The notes beneath the pieces were generated by a model that was given only the letters and a program-made list of their open reading frames with translations, was not told where the DNA came from and ran no database searches. 64,000 nucleotides of DNA from Phymatolithon calcareum. Lineage: Eukaryota > Rhodophyta > Florideophyceae > Hapalidiales. Made by a program: the position numbers and the translations under genes. The DNA is taken from assembly GCA_977006965.1 (NCBI GenBank), contig OZ345382.1, forward strand, positions 1,054,001 to 1,118,000, written 5' to 3'. Positions 1 through 11,051 of the stretch are shown here, piece after piece. Within the stretch, counting starts at the first letter, position 1. Each line of letters begins with the position of its first letter.

Positions 1-1045
1 CTTACCCGTGTCTCAACGTATTTCTCCACTCTCTCCAGCCCACCTTAATTGTTGTGTCGTCTATGAGACAATGCATGGGTTAACGCCCGGACAGCACAGC
101 GCACGAAACGCGGAGTGACTCTTGTCCGGTCCAGTATCGGCAAGAATAAGGCTTCGTGGACAGACACGTCAAACAGGAAATGAGTCGAGTCGAAAGTCTG
201 GTTGGAGTCGTCATCATCATCATCATGTGTCTCTCAAGCCCATTCCCATCACGTTGCGAGCTGTCCGCCTGATCAACATAGGGGAGAGAGAAGCTTGTTT
301 AAATTTTTCAGGAGTCAGGAAAGTTGGCTTACCATCATTTGAACTATTCGATGCAGCAGTGCGGCATGGTCATGATGGTCGACGAGCCGACCTGATTCCA
401 CTTCCCACATACTGGTGAGAACGGTGATGTACAGTATTGTTATTGCCCGACAAACAACCGCTCCTCAGGGGGAGAGCCATCAGTTGTGGAACGAAAATCT
501 GTTAATTTGTGTGGTAGTTGGAAGCGAGCTTCAGTGTTTTCTTCCGAAGCAGACAATAGCGTTTGTGCAGGGAATTTTCCTGATTTTATAGGTTTACCTT
601 CCACGAGTAGGAGGACCTTGGATGGTGTACGAAACTTGACTAAAAGTTTCTATCACACACGTTGCAACGAAGCAAAGGCTACCTATCAAAAAAGGCTAAT
701 TTCATGCAACCCAGGGTGTCACGTTCTGTCAAGGGGCCTTCCAAAAAAGGCAAATGCAATGAAACAGCGAAAGCTGATGTTTCTATCCAGTCGGAGGCCT
801 CTTTAATTGACCTCGAGGGGATGTACGTGTACTGTATAATGCCGGGTCGTCTCTCAGGTCCACGGAGCGTCGTGCGCATTTCAAGTACATTGAAGTTATT
901 GTTTTTTACACACTTGCCGCGATTTCCCACGATATGAGCGCCCGTTACCTGACAATTGGAATCAGGCGGTACAAATATGATAAATATGGCGCGAATCTAT
1001 TCTATGTAAGGCGCATGCTGTTTCTAATCAATAGATCCTCTCTAG
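1..1045. other. Intergenic, no gene recognised
   Basis: No ATG-initiated reading frame here resembles a known protein. The open frames are short, and several start at non-ATG codons (TTG at 122, GTG at 486), which is not credible for a nuclear gene. A short CAT trinucleotide tract lies near 210-226 and would read as a histidine run in one frame. Confidence 0.6.
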
Positions 1046-1144
1046 GAAGCCTTGTGATGTTCTTAGAACCATTAAAATGGTTCTAAGAACACTACAAAGC
1101 CTCATGCTTGTCAAAACCATTTTTAAATGGTTTTGACAAGCATG
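1046..1144. repeat. Two abutting near-perfect hairpins
   Basis: The first inverted repeat spans 1046-1103, with 28-nt arms, a 2-nt loop and only transition-type mismatches in its outer part. The second spans 1103-1144 with perfect 20-nt arms (core AACCATTT/AAATGGTT) and a 2-nt loop. They share the inner motif AACCATT/AATGGTT and have no spacer between them. Each would snap back as a stable RNA or DNA hairpin. They could be remnants of a palindromic MITE, small-RNA precursors, or products of template switching during replication; the sequence does not decide. Confidence 0.85.
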
Positions 1145-3441
1145 ATCATTCAAGCAAGAGAAGAAGGACGCTTATCCTGTTTCCAGGGAGACCATCACGA
1201 TATCCCCCTCCTTTCCGTATCCCAGTTTGAAAGGTTCGGGAAAACTTCAAGTTGCACCGCTGATTTTAAGAGCAGAAGCAGGTCTAGATACGGAAATTGC
1301 ACCTTCATGGTCATGAGGGTGTATTTCTCTTTGCTTTGCGGAATGCTTGGACACCTTCAGGCCGTGTTCAATCAATTCAAACTGCGGGTACAGATATTCT
1401 TGCTTGTCTCCGTGAAGGGCATTGGCATCATGATGGAAAAAGGTTTCCTCGGCTCCGTTACGAAAGGAAACTGATACAGTACAGTACATCAAAAAGGGTC
1501 CGTGAAGGGGAAATGCAATACAGCAGCAAATGTTTCGCTCGCGCAGATACTGGTTCAAACAGCAGCGGTTGAGACCGCTTTGCCACTCATAATACGTTAT
1601 TGTAGTGCAGAAAACTTATCCAAGCAACGTCATTATGTTGGGACAAGTCTGTTGTATCCAAGTAGAGAGGCGGGGGTTAGATCTCATCAATAGGTTGTGT
1701 CGGTCCTCGGAGAAAGGCAGCAAAGCAGGCACACCATGGTCGCAGCAAAGCAGATGACACATATAAACCATTGATTTTCAGCCGCACACTCTCCAGCGGT
1801 CTAACCACTCCCCCTCCAAGTAAACCCTCTACATCCGCACATGAGGGGAAGAAGCGAGTGAGATGAACGAGATTCCAGTCAAAATTGTGCAATTGACTCT
1901 CTCACGCTCCCGTCATCCACGCGTCGTCCTTCGTCATACCAGTCCTCATCTGCCGAATGTAATATAGTGTATCTAGAGCTCTGGCTATGGATCATGCTTG
2001 CCCAAAACGGAACCAAAAAGGCAACGATCAGGACTTATTGCAATCTGTACAGCCCCCATGCAGTCCAGTCTCGAGTCGACTGGGGAGCTTTAAAATCCCC
2101 CAGAACGTGGTAAACAGGGCGAATGGGACCCTGAGAGCCCTGTTGACCGCTCAATACCGATGGCAATCATAACAATATAACCAGTGCGTGACTGAGTGTT
2201 CCGCAAGCTTCGGCTTGAAGTTAATGCAGAACTGGTATCTCGCCTGCTCCAACCAAGAACGGTGACCCGATCTGGCACACATCTTTGCCGCTCTCAGCAG
2301 ATTCCTCATTGGAGGTCCCACTCTTCACCGCCTTCGGCGTCGGACTGATTGGCACCACTAGCTATATATGGCTACTGTCAAAAGGTTTAGCAGCACTGCC
2401 GCGCGTTGTGCATCATGCAGGATGATGCTGCTGTGCGAACTCCTGCGCATGGAAAATCTTTTCTTCATCCCCGCACTCAGCCAAAGACACCACATCCGTC
2501 CCGCTGTCACGCCGAGAAACTTGCGTGCTTCCCGTCCGAGAGGTGCGTCGTTTACATAATAAAAACGGCTGTATTCTCATAGATCATCGCACCCAAACCT
2601 TCTGTTGCAAGTTCCCGAACCCCACTCCCGCGTGTCGCACACGCACGCCAGACTCCCCCGCTTTGTGCAATCGCCGTGACCTCTGTCGTACAGTAGAAAA
2701 ACGGAATTTATTTTCTCTTTCTGGGTAGTCCATTTGAATTTTCTATCTATTACAGCATCGACGAGACCTCTTCATCCGCCGGGTCCTGGAATGGCCCATG
2801 AGATTGGTCGTATGTTGCTGCATGAGGTGTGCCGAGCCATGTAGCGGGAGCTTGCCGATGAGAGGGTTTAACGAGTCACACCTTCGGCAAGTGTATTGCC
2901 GTGAAATCTGTGTACCAACCTTGAGTCCCAAAATCGGGTGTCCGCAAAGGTGCACCAGCTGCATATACCCTAGTTCATGCAGTATATCACATTTTTGGAA
3001 CTAGGGATATACTGTATGGTTGCTTCTGCCAGCGTTTGTCAACTCCAACGCAATGTTTTATCCTATTAAGATGAGGCGCTGAATAGACGAAGAGAGCCTA
3101 CAAAAAAAAACCTTTTCAAGGTGACCTTTCTAAGTGACCATGGTAGTGCAGAGAAGATGCTTACACGATTTTGCACACCACACACCTAGGTACATATGCC
3201 AGGGTGACAAATCGATAATCCGCATTTGCTTTGGAAATGCCATTTTCAAGTTTATTTACTGCAGCGCTCCTTCAACATCTGTATACGGCTGATCTCTTAG
3301 GTCCACCTGAGCAAGATTACAAAAACAAGACGATCCTAAGTGCATTGCAAACATGGCGCACAGTTTAATAGAAATATGGGTCCAATAATATTTCGTTAAA
3401 AGCGTGTAAAGTATGGCAACCCGCGAAGTTTTCGCGTCCCA
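1145..3441. other. Intergenic, no gene recognised
   Basis: Short open frames on both strands, none with recognisable domains. A weak inverted repeat around CCCTAGTTC (about 2964-3013) flanks a short AT-rich loop. Nothing else is supported. Confidence 0.55.
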
Positions 3442-4354
3442 TTAACGACGGGATGAACTGCCACCCCCAGTGTGAGAAGAACGAGCAAGTTCTGGATGAT
3501 GGTGTCGTTGATGACTTTGCAATTCCCGCGAGGATGCAAAACGGCTTGGGCATGCGGAGCACTGATGTCTGCGCGATCGATCGTGCTCGGTCTGCTCATG
3601 GGCCGAGAGCAATCTTCTCCGAGGGAAGGTTGCTCCGCATTCGTTGCACTGAAAGGGGCGTGTTTCATTATGAACAGTGGCGCGATGTCGGTCAAGGTTG
3701 GGTTTCTGGTGGAAAGCGAAACCGCATATGGAACAAACGTACGGTCGTTCCTGTGTGCACGGATAAACAAAATTCCGACCGCCCATTAGTGAGCACAACA
3801 TGAAGATGACGAAACGAATTCGGGAACGGGGAATCACAAAAACATGATCAATCGATGGCGGTGAAACGAAGACGGGTGCGAAACGAAATCGACCGCAAAG
3901 AATTGGAGTGGGAGAGAGGCAAAAGAAACTTGGTCGGTCAGCGACGAACTTGGACGGCGAAAATCGTTGAGAGGGGGATTCGTGCGGACGTGAGGGGGAA
4001 AGGACGTACCTGTCGATGAATATTCGCAACGTGCCGCTCCTTGTGATGCTTGCGCCCGAAAGGGAGGTTGCAGATTTCACAGAAATACTGCTTCTTCGAC
4101 GGGTCAAGTGCCTCAGACTGATGGTCAGCTTGCTGCTGAGAGTGCTGCTGCGACGGGTGCGCCGGCGGATGATGCTGCGACGAGGACGAAGTGCGGTGCG
4201 AAGAGGAGGACCCGCCTCCGTGGTGACGTCCACGACCATGTCCCTGTGCGCCGTTGCCGTTGCGGGCGGCAGTTTCCTGCGGCGTGGGTGCGCGGACGAG
4301 ACCACGACGATCCATGAACTGACGGAAAGCGTTTCCGGTTAGCTCGTGGTCCAT
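3442..4354 (-). CDS. C2H2 zinc-finger protein, four fingers, one intron
   Basis: The predicted product is a nuclear nucleic-acid-binding protein, probably a transcription factor. Exon 1 runs 4354-4010 (ATG at 4354, 115 codons) and exon 2 runs 3750-3442 (102 codons plus stop), giving 217 residues. The intron (4009-3751, 259 nt) has a CAG|GTACGT donor and a CACACAG|GA acceptor in phase 0. The N-terminal half is low complexity (His, Ser, Gln, Gly). Finger 1 (YFCEICNLPF...H-x4-H) ends exon 1. Fingers 2 to 4 (YVCSICGFAF, FQCNECGATF, HQCSACPSRF) are in exon 2. Splicing joins HRQ to ERPYVC and creates a normal inter-finger linker, which strongly supports the intron. The upstream in-frame extension to 4504 has no ATG. 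The DNA target is unknown. Confidence 0.82.
3751..4009 (-). other. Intron of the C2H2 gene
   Basis: GT..AG intron of 259 nt. The donor reads CGACAG|GTACGT (on the plus strand, ACGTACCTGTCG near 4004-4015). The acceptor reads GCACACAG|GAACGA. The reading phase is kept and a canonical zinc-finger linker forms across the junction. The intron is open in places, so unspliced reading would give a one-finger protein with a different C-terminus. Confidence 0.8.
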
Positions 4355-6245
4355 GACGAAGCGCTCAGTGACCGGCGGCGGTCGCGGAGACGGAAGTTGG
4401 GATGTCGGAAAGGGCCAACGAGGTGAGCAGGTTGCGTGTGCGTGTGGATGACGCACTGCTGTGACGCGGGGACAAACGAAGGGCAAGAGATCTCGAGGGG
4501 ACAAGCGCAGTGAAGAGCAGAGAGCGAGGGTCGGGCGGACGGAGAGGTAGGGCTGGCGGGCGGTAGGGTCGGTAAAGAAGCTGGGTGGCGCGGCGGGAGT
4601 GATGATATAGATATTCTACGTTCGATTAGCACGTATGTGCCAAGAAGGGAAGTCGAGGATGACTACGGGGCTGTGCGTCGTTTTGGGCGGGACGTTTGAA
4701 ACGGAAAAAAGTAAGGTTAGATCGTCTTGACCGACGCCACATTTGTTACAAATCAGGGGTATTTACATACGAAACGTTGGCTTGGGTGCGGCACGGCCGT
4801 GCCGGGTTTCATACCACTGAATCCAGAAGATCGGCGGTGGGCTCACGCAGCGTTGGAAACTTGAGAGTGAATATGGAGCGTGACCTTGGCGCTGAAAAAG
4901 CGAGTTATTGGGGGCGGACTGACAGGGGACGAGACGGCGAGCGCCCCTTCAAGCCAACTCCCAAGAGGGGGAAGGGAGGTCTCGCGCCGCCGCACTGTCG
5001 CCCGTAATAGCTTGAAAAGAGATAAATTTCGAAATGTTTCACACTCGACTCGTTGGTTTACGGCAGCTGTGCGAGCTTTCAAGCTTTGTGGGCAAACACC
5101 CCCGTGAGCCGCAATTACAAACGCCCTTCGTCGAGCTCCACTTGCGCGGCGTGTGGCCTGAGGACTGTTCATGTGGAGTCGGGGAAGGGGAATCAAGGGA
5201 GAAAAAAAAAGCACTGACCACAAATGTCCAGGAAAAGTGGCGTCGTATGTGCACGTATGTAGTGCAAGCTTGCGTTCCATCGTTGCGTGCGAGCCCAGTT
5301 GTCACGTGGCCCAGACGAGCATAACGTTACCCCCGTGATTACACGAGATTGTAAAGCTGACATTCCTACTGTCAGTTTCATAAAAAGGATCAATATGTAG
5401 CATATGGGCCGGATGATGGAACTAAAATGTTAGATCGTTTGCAACACTCTACTCTGTACACTCCCGCACTCTCTCGTAGAGCTGCTTCATACAAGCAAAA
5501 GCAAATCACGGTCACATCATGTGAATCTCAATCGTTCCGGGTTGTATGTTTGGCATTAACGCTCGAACGCTCGCCCTTCATAAATCAGCCTGTTTCGGGG
5601 ACTGTATGTGGCTTTCCATACGCGCTCTTGTTTTACTATTTATGATCGGAACCTCGTCTTTACACTCAGTCAGCGTTCCGATTACTGAGTGTACTGGAGA
5701 AGATTCAAAAATTTCTACGCACAGAAGACCCAAGCTTGAACCTGCGCGTCGCATTCACTGGATCATCCAGGATCGGTCCGGAAATCTGTCCGGTTCTGTA
5801 ATTTATTCTCATTCCGTCTGAACCTGTGGATATGAACACCGGAATCGGGCCGGGCACCGTACACTGAAAATGAAATTGTTACAGCCCACGCTCGCGAACG
5901 GATCCTTCGCAGTGCAAATTTCGTCGGGTCTACGTCGGATTCGGAGAATTGGCCCAATTCAGTGAGCGGACGAGTGCTTTCGACGGGAACTGTGCAGACG
6001 AGAGTAAAGCTCCCTGTGAGTGGCGGGCACGGCACTGCAGACATGCCATATCCAGATCTGAGAAAGGAAGCAAAATTTCAATCGGAGTGAGCACATTTCC
6101 AGAGATTCTGCAATTTAAATTTGAACAGCCTCCTTCCCCTTCTTACGCGAAGTGGTTTTTAAGGTAAGACGGAAAGCCATGTGAGTGCCGTGAAGGTCAC
6201 ACGTTTTCAAAACTATCTATATTCATATGTTTTTTAAGCGCAGAC

Positions 6246-6293
6246 GTAATAGATTCAAACCTTGTCTTAAAAAACAAGGATTGAATCTATTAC
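6246..6293. repeat. Hairpin palindrome
   Basis: The arms GTAATAGATTCAA.CCTTGT and ACAAGG.TTGAATCTATTAC (about 20 nt, one or two mismatches) enclose a loop of about 7 nt. No coding region is adjacent. The sequence is unrelated to the other hairpins in the window. Confidence 0.8.
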
Positions 6294-6610
6294 CCAGGAT
6301 CTTCGACATTAGAATATCCTAGATTCTTACAACACAAGGACCAATCACGCACACGTTATGCTCATAAAGCTATCTAAAATTGTAGACTTCTGAGAACACT
6401 CGATATTTGAATATCGGGAATGTCTGCGTCACGGTGCATGTATTAGAATTGTTAAAACTTTTGAGTTCATTGCACGGCGCATATTCATCACAGGTGCGCA
6501 TTGCTTGGAGGTCTGTAAAATTATGATTTTTTGAAATTTTGAGCATTATCTACTGGAGTCCCGAGTACTGTAGAGATGTGAAGTCCTGAGCAGACATCAT
6601 GAATTACTGT

Positions 6611-6660
6611 ACAAATTTTTGTCCACCAGCTTCATGATGGAGCTGGTGGACAAAATTTGT
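6611..6660. repeat. Hairpin palindrome
   Basis: A 21-nt left arm (containing TTTGTCCACCAGCT) and a 20-nt right arm (AGCTGGTGGACAAA...) pair with a single extra T. The loop is about 9 nt (TCATGATGG). It lies in AT-rich non-coding DNA. Confidence 0.82.
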
Positions 6661-7645
6661 AATTTAATTGAGTTCTCTCTATCATAATATCACTGACAAA
6701 AGCAGAGAGTCTTCCATTTCGGTAAGGACCTACACCCCCATCTTAGATTTTTACTTCTATCTTTTATGATCTTGGGAATCAGAGAAGCTCATTGGACACT
6801 TACTGTTATGGCAGTACATAATTGGCTAAGCGAAAAAAAATTTCTCGCGCCGTGGAACCTTTTTCTAGAAAATCTCCGCGGCGGGTTCCTTCGAAAATCG
6901 GGACAGTTCCTTAAACGCGCAGTTCAAGACCACTTCCTGATCCGTTCTTTTCATTTCGAAAACTGTTGTAGAAAGGCAAGAAACAGCCTAGGCTGTACAA
7001 AAATAAAAAATATAGAAGGAAAGGGATGAAATAAGGAGTGTAGAGCACGACAATATTTTTCGTAATTCTGATCTTCAAAAAGAATCGCCTACGAAAAAAG
7101 GACAATTATCCCGAAAACGACTACTTTTATTTCTTATTGCCTCGGTCAAAAGTTTCGAACTGTTGTAGACTACCCCACTAATACCGCGAATTTGGTAAAT
7201 CGAAGATCTAGATAGCTTTTCAAAATCGGCAAAGGAACAGGCGAAAAATATTGTAAAACTCAGGTTGTGCCTCGACGAGAAGCTGAAACTCTTCGAAGGA
7301 AACACAGTAAGCATTTTTCTGTAATGATTGATTAGAGCTGAACATTGGAAACTTTTGCTGACTTCATACTTGAAAATATTTCACTTGTTTCTACACATTT
7401 TCTTGAAACTGGATACAGTCCTGTCAGTGCAAACGACATAATTAAAGTTTTCATCCTGTTTATGAGCATTGTTTCGGCCAGTGCGAGCGCTTCAAAGATG
7501 GGGATGTAGGTCTTTAACCTTCTTTTTTTGTCTTTCTATTGCAGAGTTTTGAAACTGGGGGTGCAACCGGTGCCTCAGAATGCTGTTCTGTCACAGGTGC
7601 GGGGCATACCAAAAATGGGTAAATGGGGCATACTGTCCCCGAAAC

Positions 7646-9133
7646 TGGATTACAGGCACTTGCACAGCAAAGAAGATAGACCTGCTCGACGCCCGTTTTT
7701 AAAAATTAATTTCATGGGATCGAAGCACACACAATTGGAGAACTCCACGCTGACGTATTTTTGTTCATGTACATAAAGTAGAATTACGGACACTTTTTTG
7801 CGCGAAACTCAAGTAAGGAAGTTATCAAAGAGATCACCTCAAGTTTAAATAGAAAACCACTAATTTCTCAACACATCGCCTCGGCATCGATCCATATAGC
7901 TTCCAATGGTCGAATCTTCGATATAGCTCCAACACAAATGGATCTCTTCTTTCATCTCTTCCGCGCTTGTAAACTGCCGAAAATCTTGGTAAACTTCCCC
8001 GACAAGGATCCCCCAGAGATTCTCGATTATGTTGAGATCGGGAGACTTAGACGGCCAAGGGAGAACGTCCACATAATTTTCAGCATACCAATCTTTAGTG
8101 TACTGGCTAATGTGGATCGGAGCATTTTCCTGCTGAAAAATCCAGTCATCGGGACAGTCCTGCTCTGCAAATGGCAGCAATCCTTGCGTTAGAACATTGC
8201 AGTGTGTTTCTGAGTTCATTCTTCCGGGAACGACGACAATACTCGAAAGCACATAGTAAGACATGGCAGCCCATATTATGACAGAACCACCCCCATGCTG
8301 ACGCTTGGAAAAGTAACGCTTTTCTTTTCGTATGTCGTGCTAATAGTAAGCAAATACATCGGGGCCGTCAAGGTTGAACTTCTTCTCGTCCGAGAATACC
8401 ACCTTCTTCCACCGTTTGCTCCAAGTGATGTGGTCCTTCGACAATTTTTCCTCCCTTCAATGTGACAATTTTTAAGCCGGGGCCCGGATAGTATTTTCTT
8501 GTACACAAGGCGGTCATTTGTTGAGATGAGCTGCAATACGGTTTGAATGGAAGCAGGGAACTGGAATTTGCAATGGAGGTCTCTAGTCGAGTACAGAGCG
8601 GTAGAAGCATGATGAATTATAACGCATAGGGTAGTCAAAGTTACTTTGCTTGGCCGACCGCCCCTTTGCGGCGTCAAAATGCGGCCTAATGTGACATTGA
8701 CGTCATTAACTGCAGACTTGGAGCGCCCAACGATCTTTGAAATGTCCAGAACGGACTTATTGCAAGCTGCAAGGGCAAGAATTTTGCTCTTTTCTGTATC
8801 AGACACATCCTTGCGCTTTGCCATACTTAGAACTGACGAAAAGATCTGGACTGGCTCTGCGGTAGGTGGAGGATACTACAGCACTGCCAGATTTCATGGC
8901 TTTTTGCTTTTCGGTCATGATAGAGTGTGTTTTGTACAGCTGTCCTTCAGTTTCGGTCGAAAAATCGGTCCGTAATACTACTTTACGTACATAAAGACAA
9001 AGACGTCAGCGTGGTGCTCTCCAATTTCGTGAATTAGTTCCGTATTGTGTGTTCTTCGATACCATAAAATTAATTTTTAAAAAGGGGCGTCGAGCAGGTC
9101 TATATTCTATGCTGTGCAAGTGCCCGTAATCCA
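7646..9133 (-). mobile_element. Tc1-like DNA transposon, decayed
   Basis: A transposase relic on the minus strand is flanked by long terminal inverted repeats. The left repeat starts at 7646 (TGGATTACAGGCACTTGCAC) and the right one ends at 9133 (reverse complement TGGATTACGGGCACTTGCAC). They extend inward about 150 nt (to roughly 7799 and from roughly 8951) with frequent mismatches. Total length is about 1.5 kb, normal for Tc1/mariner elements. The expected TA target duplication could not be placed with certainty, so the outer ends may be a few bases off. Repeat divergence and the broken transposase indicate an old, inactive copy. Confidence 0.8.
7860..8824 (-). pseudogene. Tc1-like transposase, frameshifted and interrupted
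   Basis: This was a DDE-type transposase that cuts and pastes DNA at TA sites. The ATG at 8824 opens a helix-turn-helix N-terminus (MAKRKDVSDTEKSKILALA). A frameshift near 8430 moves the catalytic core to another frame, where KVVFSDEKKFNLDGPD carries the first aspartate. A TAG at 8340-8342 replaces the tryptophan expected in the FAYYWHD region. The core continues through GGGSVIIW, WIFQQENAPIH and SPDLNIIENLW to the stop at 7860. The second catalytic aspartate, normally in QQDNAP, reads glutamate here. The glutamate of the ENLW motif is kept. Frameshift, nonsense codon and active-site change together mean it is dead. Confidence 0.87.
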
Positions 9134-11051
9134 ATACATATGCACTACTGTGCAGTTAAGAAGGGTACGATTTTTCAAGCCTCGTGTGTTATGATTGCGG
9201 TGCCCATATATGCTTACAGTAGGTCAGCATGGAGATATATAGATTTTTGTGCAGACGAACCTACATTGGTGGTAATGTGTGAGGAACTGCAGCCCCGGAG
9301 CAATTGCTAAATTCGTTCAACGTCGAGACAGGCGGCATGAGCTATGCACGAAGCATAGGCACAGGTCAATAGAATATGCGACGCACTGATGGAAGTGCGT
9401 ACGAGAAATGATTGAAACGAAGTGGTAGATTTATTGTACTTTCTTGAAAAATATTCTAAAGTACGGTTGAACATGAAGAACTTAGGGTGGAGCTATAATG
9501 AAGTGGAGTGGATGATCAGGCGAGAATGATTACATAATGTCTTTGTTACAATCGGTGCTCTTTGTAACCTCATAGCTTTGTTGTAACAACTCATGTATGC
9601 TGAGACCTTCTTGAATACAGGGTATTGTAAACGGACTGGCGATAAAGATCTGGGGAAATGAATATGTCACTCAAGAAGAGGAGGACGTGACGCAGATGTC
9701 GAAGACCAAGGGAAAATAGAAACCATTGTTAGTGCCCTCTCGCGTCGGAATTCTTCTCAAAGAACACAGGGACACAACCTACGTAGAACAAAATCTCTTC
9801 AACTTGTACAACGCTGGGTGAGGAGGGCGAGGTGCTGCATTAAGCCCCGATAGAGCGTTTCGGTGCAAGATCTGGCGATCTAGAGAAGAGAAGTGTGAGA
9901 GCCCGACCGACAACGTATCAATTATCCTTTGGGTGCCTCCCCTGAGATCGAAGAATGAAACGACATGTTTGGAGAGAGTAAGCTCTCAGCGATCTCGGGC
10001 GGACGAAATATCCGCAGACCATGTGCAATACATACGGAAAAGTCGTCGAAATTGCGAGCTCATAAGTGCGCTGCATAGCTTTGTGTCGTGTCATCCTCGC
10101 ACGAAACCGTGGTGACAAATTGTTCCGCCTCCTATGAGCGCGTTTAATCCCAAATGTGTTATTTTCTTGAGTTGTCGCTGATCGCGCGTTGATGACATAC
10201 ATGCAGAACAGGTGCAATACATACCGTAACCGTTCGCATTGCAAACAGATCTGTTAACATCAAGGCGCTGTGTAGCCACAATCTCGCTAGAAGCACCGAC
10301 GCCAAGGCTGCTCGCCCCCTGTCTACAAATGCTTCCGCCGACGTTGACCATGTGAGGTATTTAATGAGTCCCTTTCGACCGGACGCTCTCTGCGCGGTGC
10401 ACGAACAGTAGTTACGATAAATGTTAATTGAACATATAATTACGAGAAACTCTGGAGGATGATCTACTGCATCTTGAATTTGGAATACAAAAAGGAGCCC
10501 CACCACGAACAGTGCATCGGATGTGGTGTACTATTGAACGCCGCACAAGAGCTGAATGTGGCATTTAATACATCGAGATGGACCAATCCGTATATTACAG
10601 GACTCTGTCGTACAGTATTAATTTCTCTCATAAGAGCAGAGTGCACTCTAACGTCCATCTCTGCCTTCGTGGAAACGTGCAAAAAGTGTCCGACAGGTCG
10701 CAACAGACCCTCATCAGCACTTGCGCCTGGGCTGCAGCGCCAAAATGTCTGAATGTAATGTATTTCGCGTCTCGAGAGACAGTCCTACCGAATCCCGTCA
10801 TTTTAATCTCGACTCTCCACACACTTCTCCAGATGGATATGCCCACACCGATTCCCTCGCGGACTGGGGAAAATCAAGGTGTATGCACTTCCTCACCTGT
10901 CCCCAGTGAAGGCCAGTGAGTGACGTCCGGTGTGCTTGCGGCGTTATCGAGAGCGCAGCCCTTGTCTTCAAACATATCTGTGGTCACCTGAGGCCCATTA
11001 CCTGGGAGGTGCACGTTTCGAGACGCCCAACAACGGGTCATTACAGACGTC
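9134..11051. other. Intergenic, no gene recognised
   Basis: No frame carries recognisable domains. An ATG frame of 97 codons (10459-10752, plus) has two CxxC pairs but no family match that I can name, and it may be chance. Confidence 0.5.

Larger units (their letters stand above)
4355..7645. other. Intergenic, no gene recognised
   Basis: The first few hundred bases are the promoter and 5' leader side of the C2H2 gene. No reading frame in the remainder has recognisable domains. A small inverted repeat (ACACTCAGT/ACTGAGTGT, about 5663-5692) and two larger hairpins, listed separately, lie here. The part from about 6230 to 7500 is AT-rich. Confidence 0.5.

Noticed and set aside
122-418. 98-codon plus-strand frame with a histidine run
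   Set aside because: It starts at TTG and the histidines come from a CAT repeat; no domain.
3938-4504. 188-codon minus-strand frame read straight through as its own zinc-finger gene
   Set aside because: It begins at TTG, and the part past the GTACGT donor has no protein-like character; the spliced model joins it to three more fingers.
4843-5280. 145-codon minus-strand frame upstream of the C2H2 gene
   Set aside because: No domain, overlapped by equally long frames on the other strand; probably chance.
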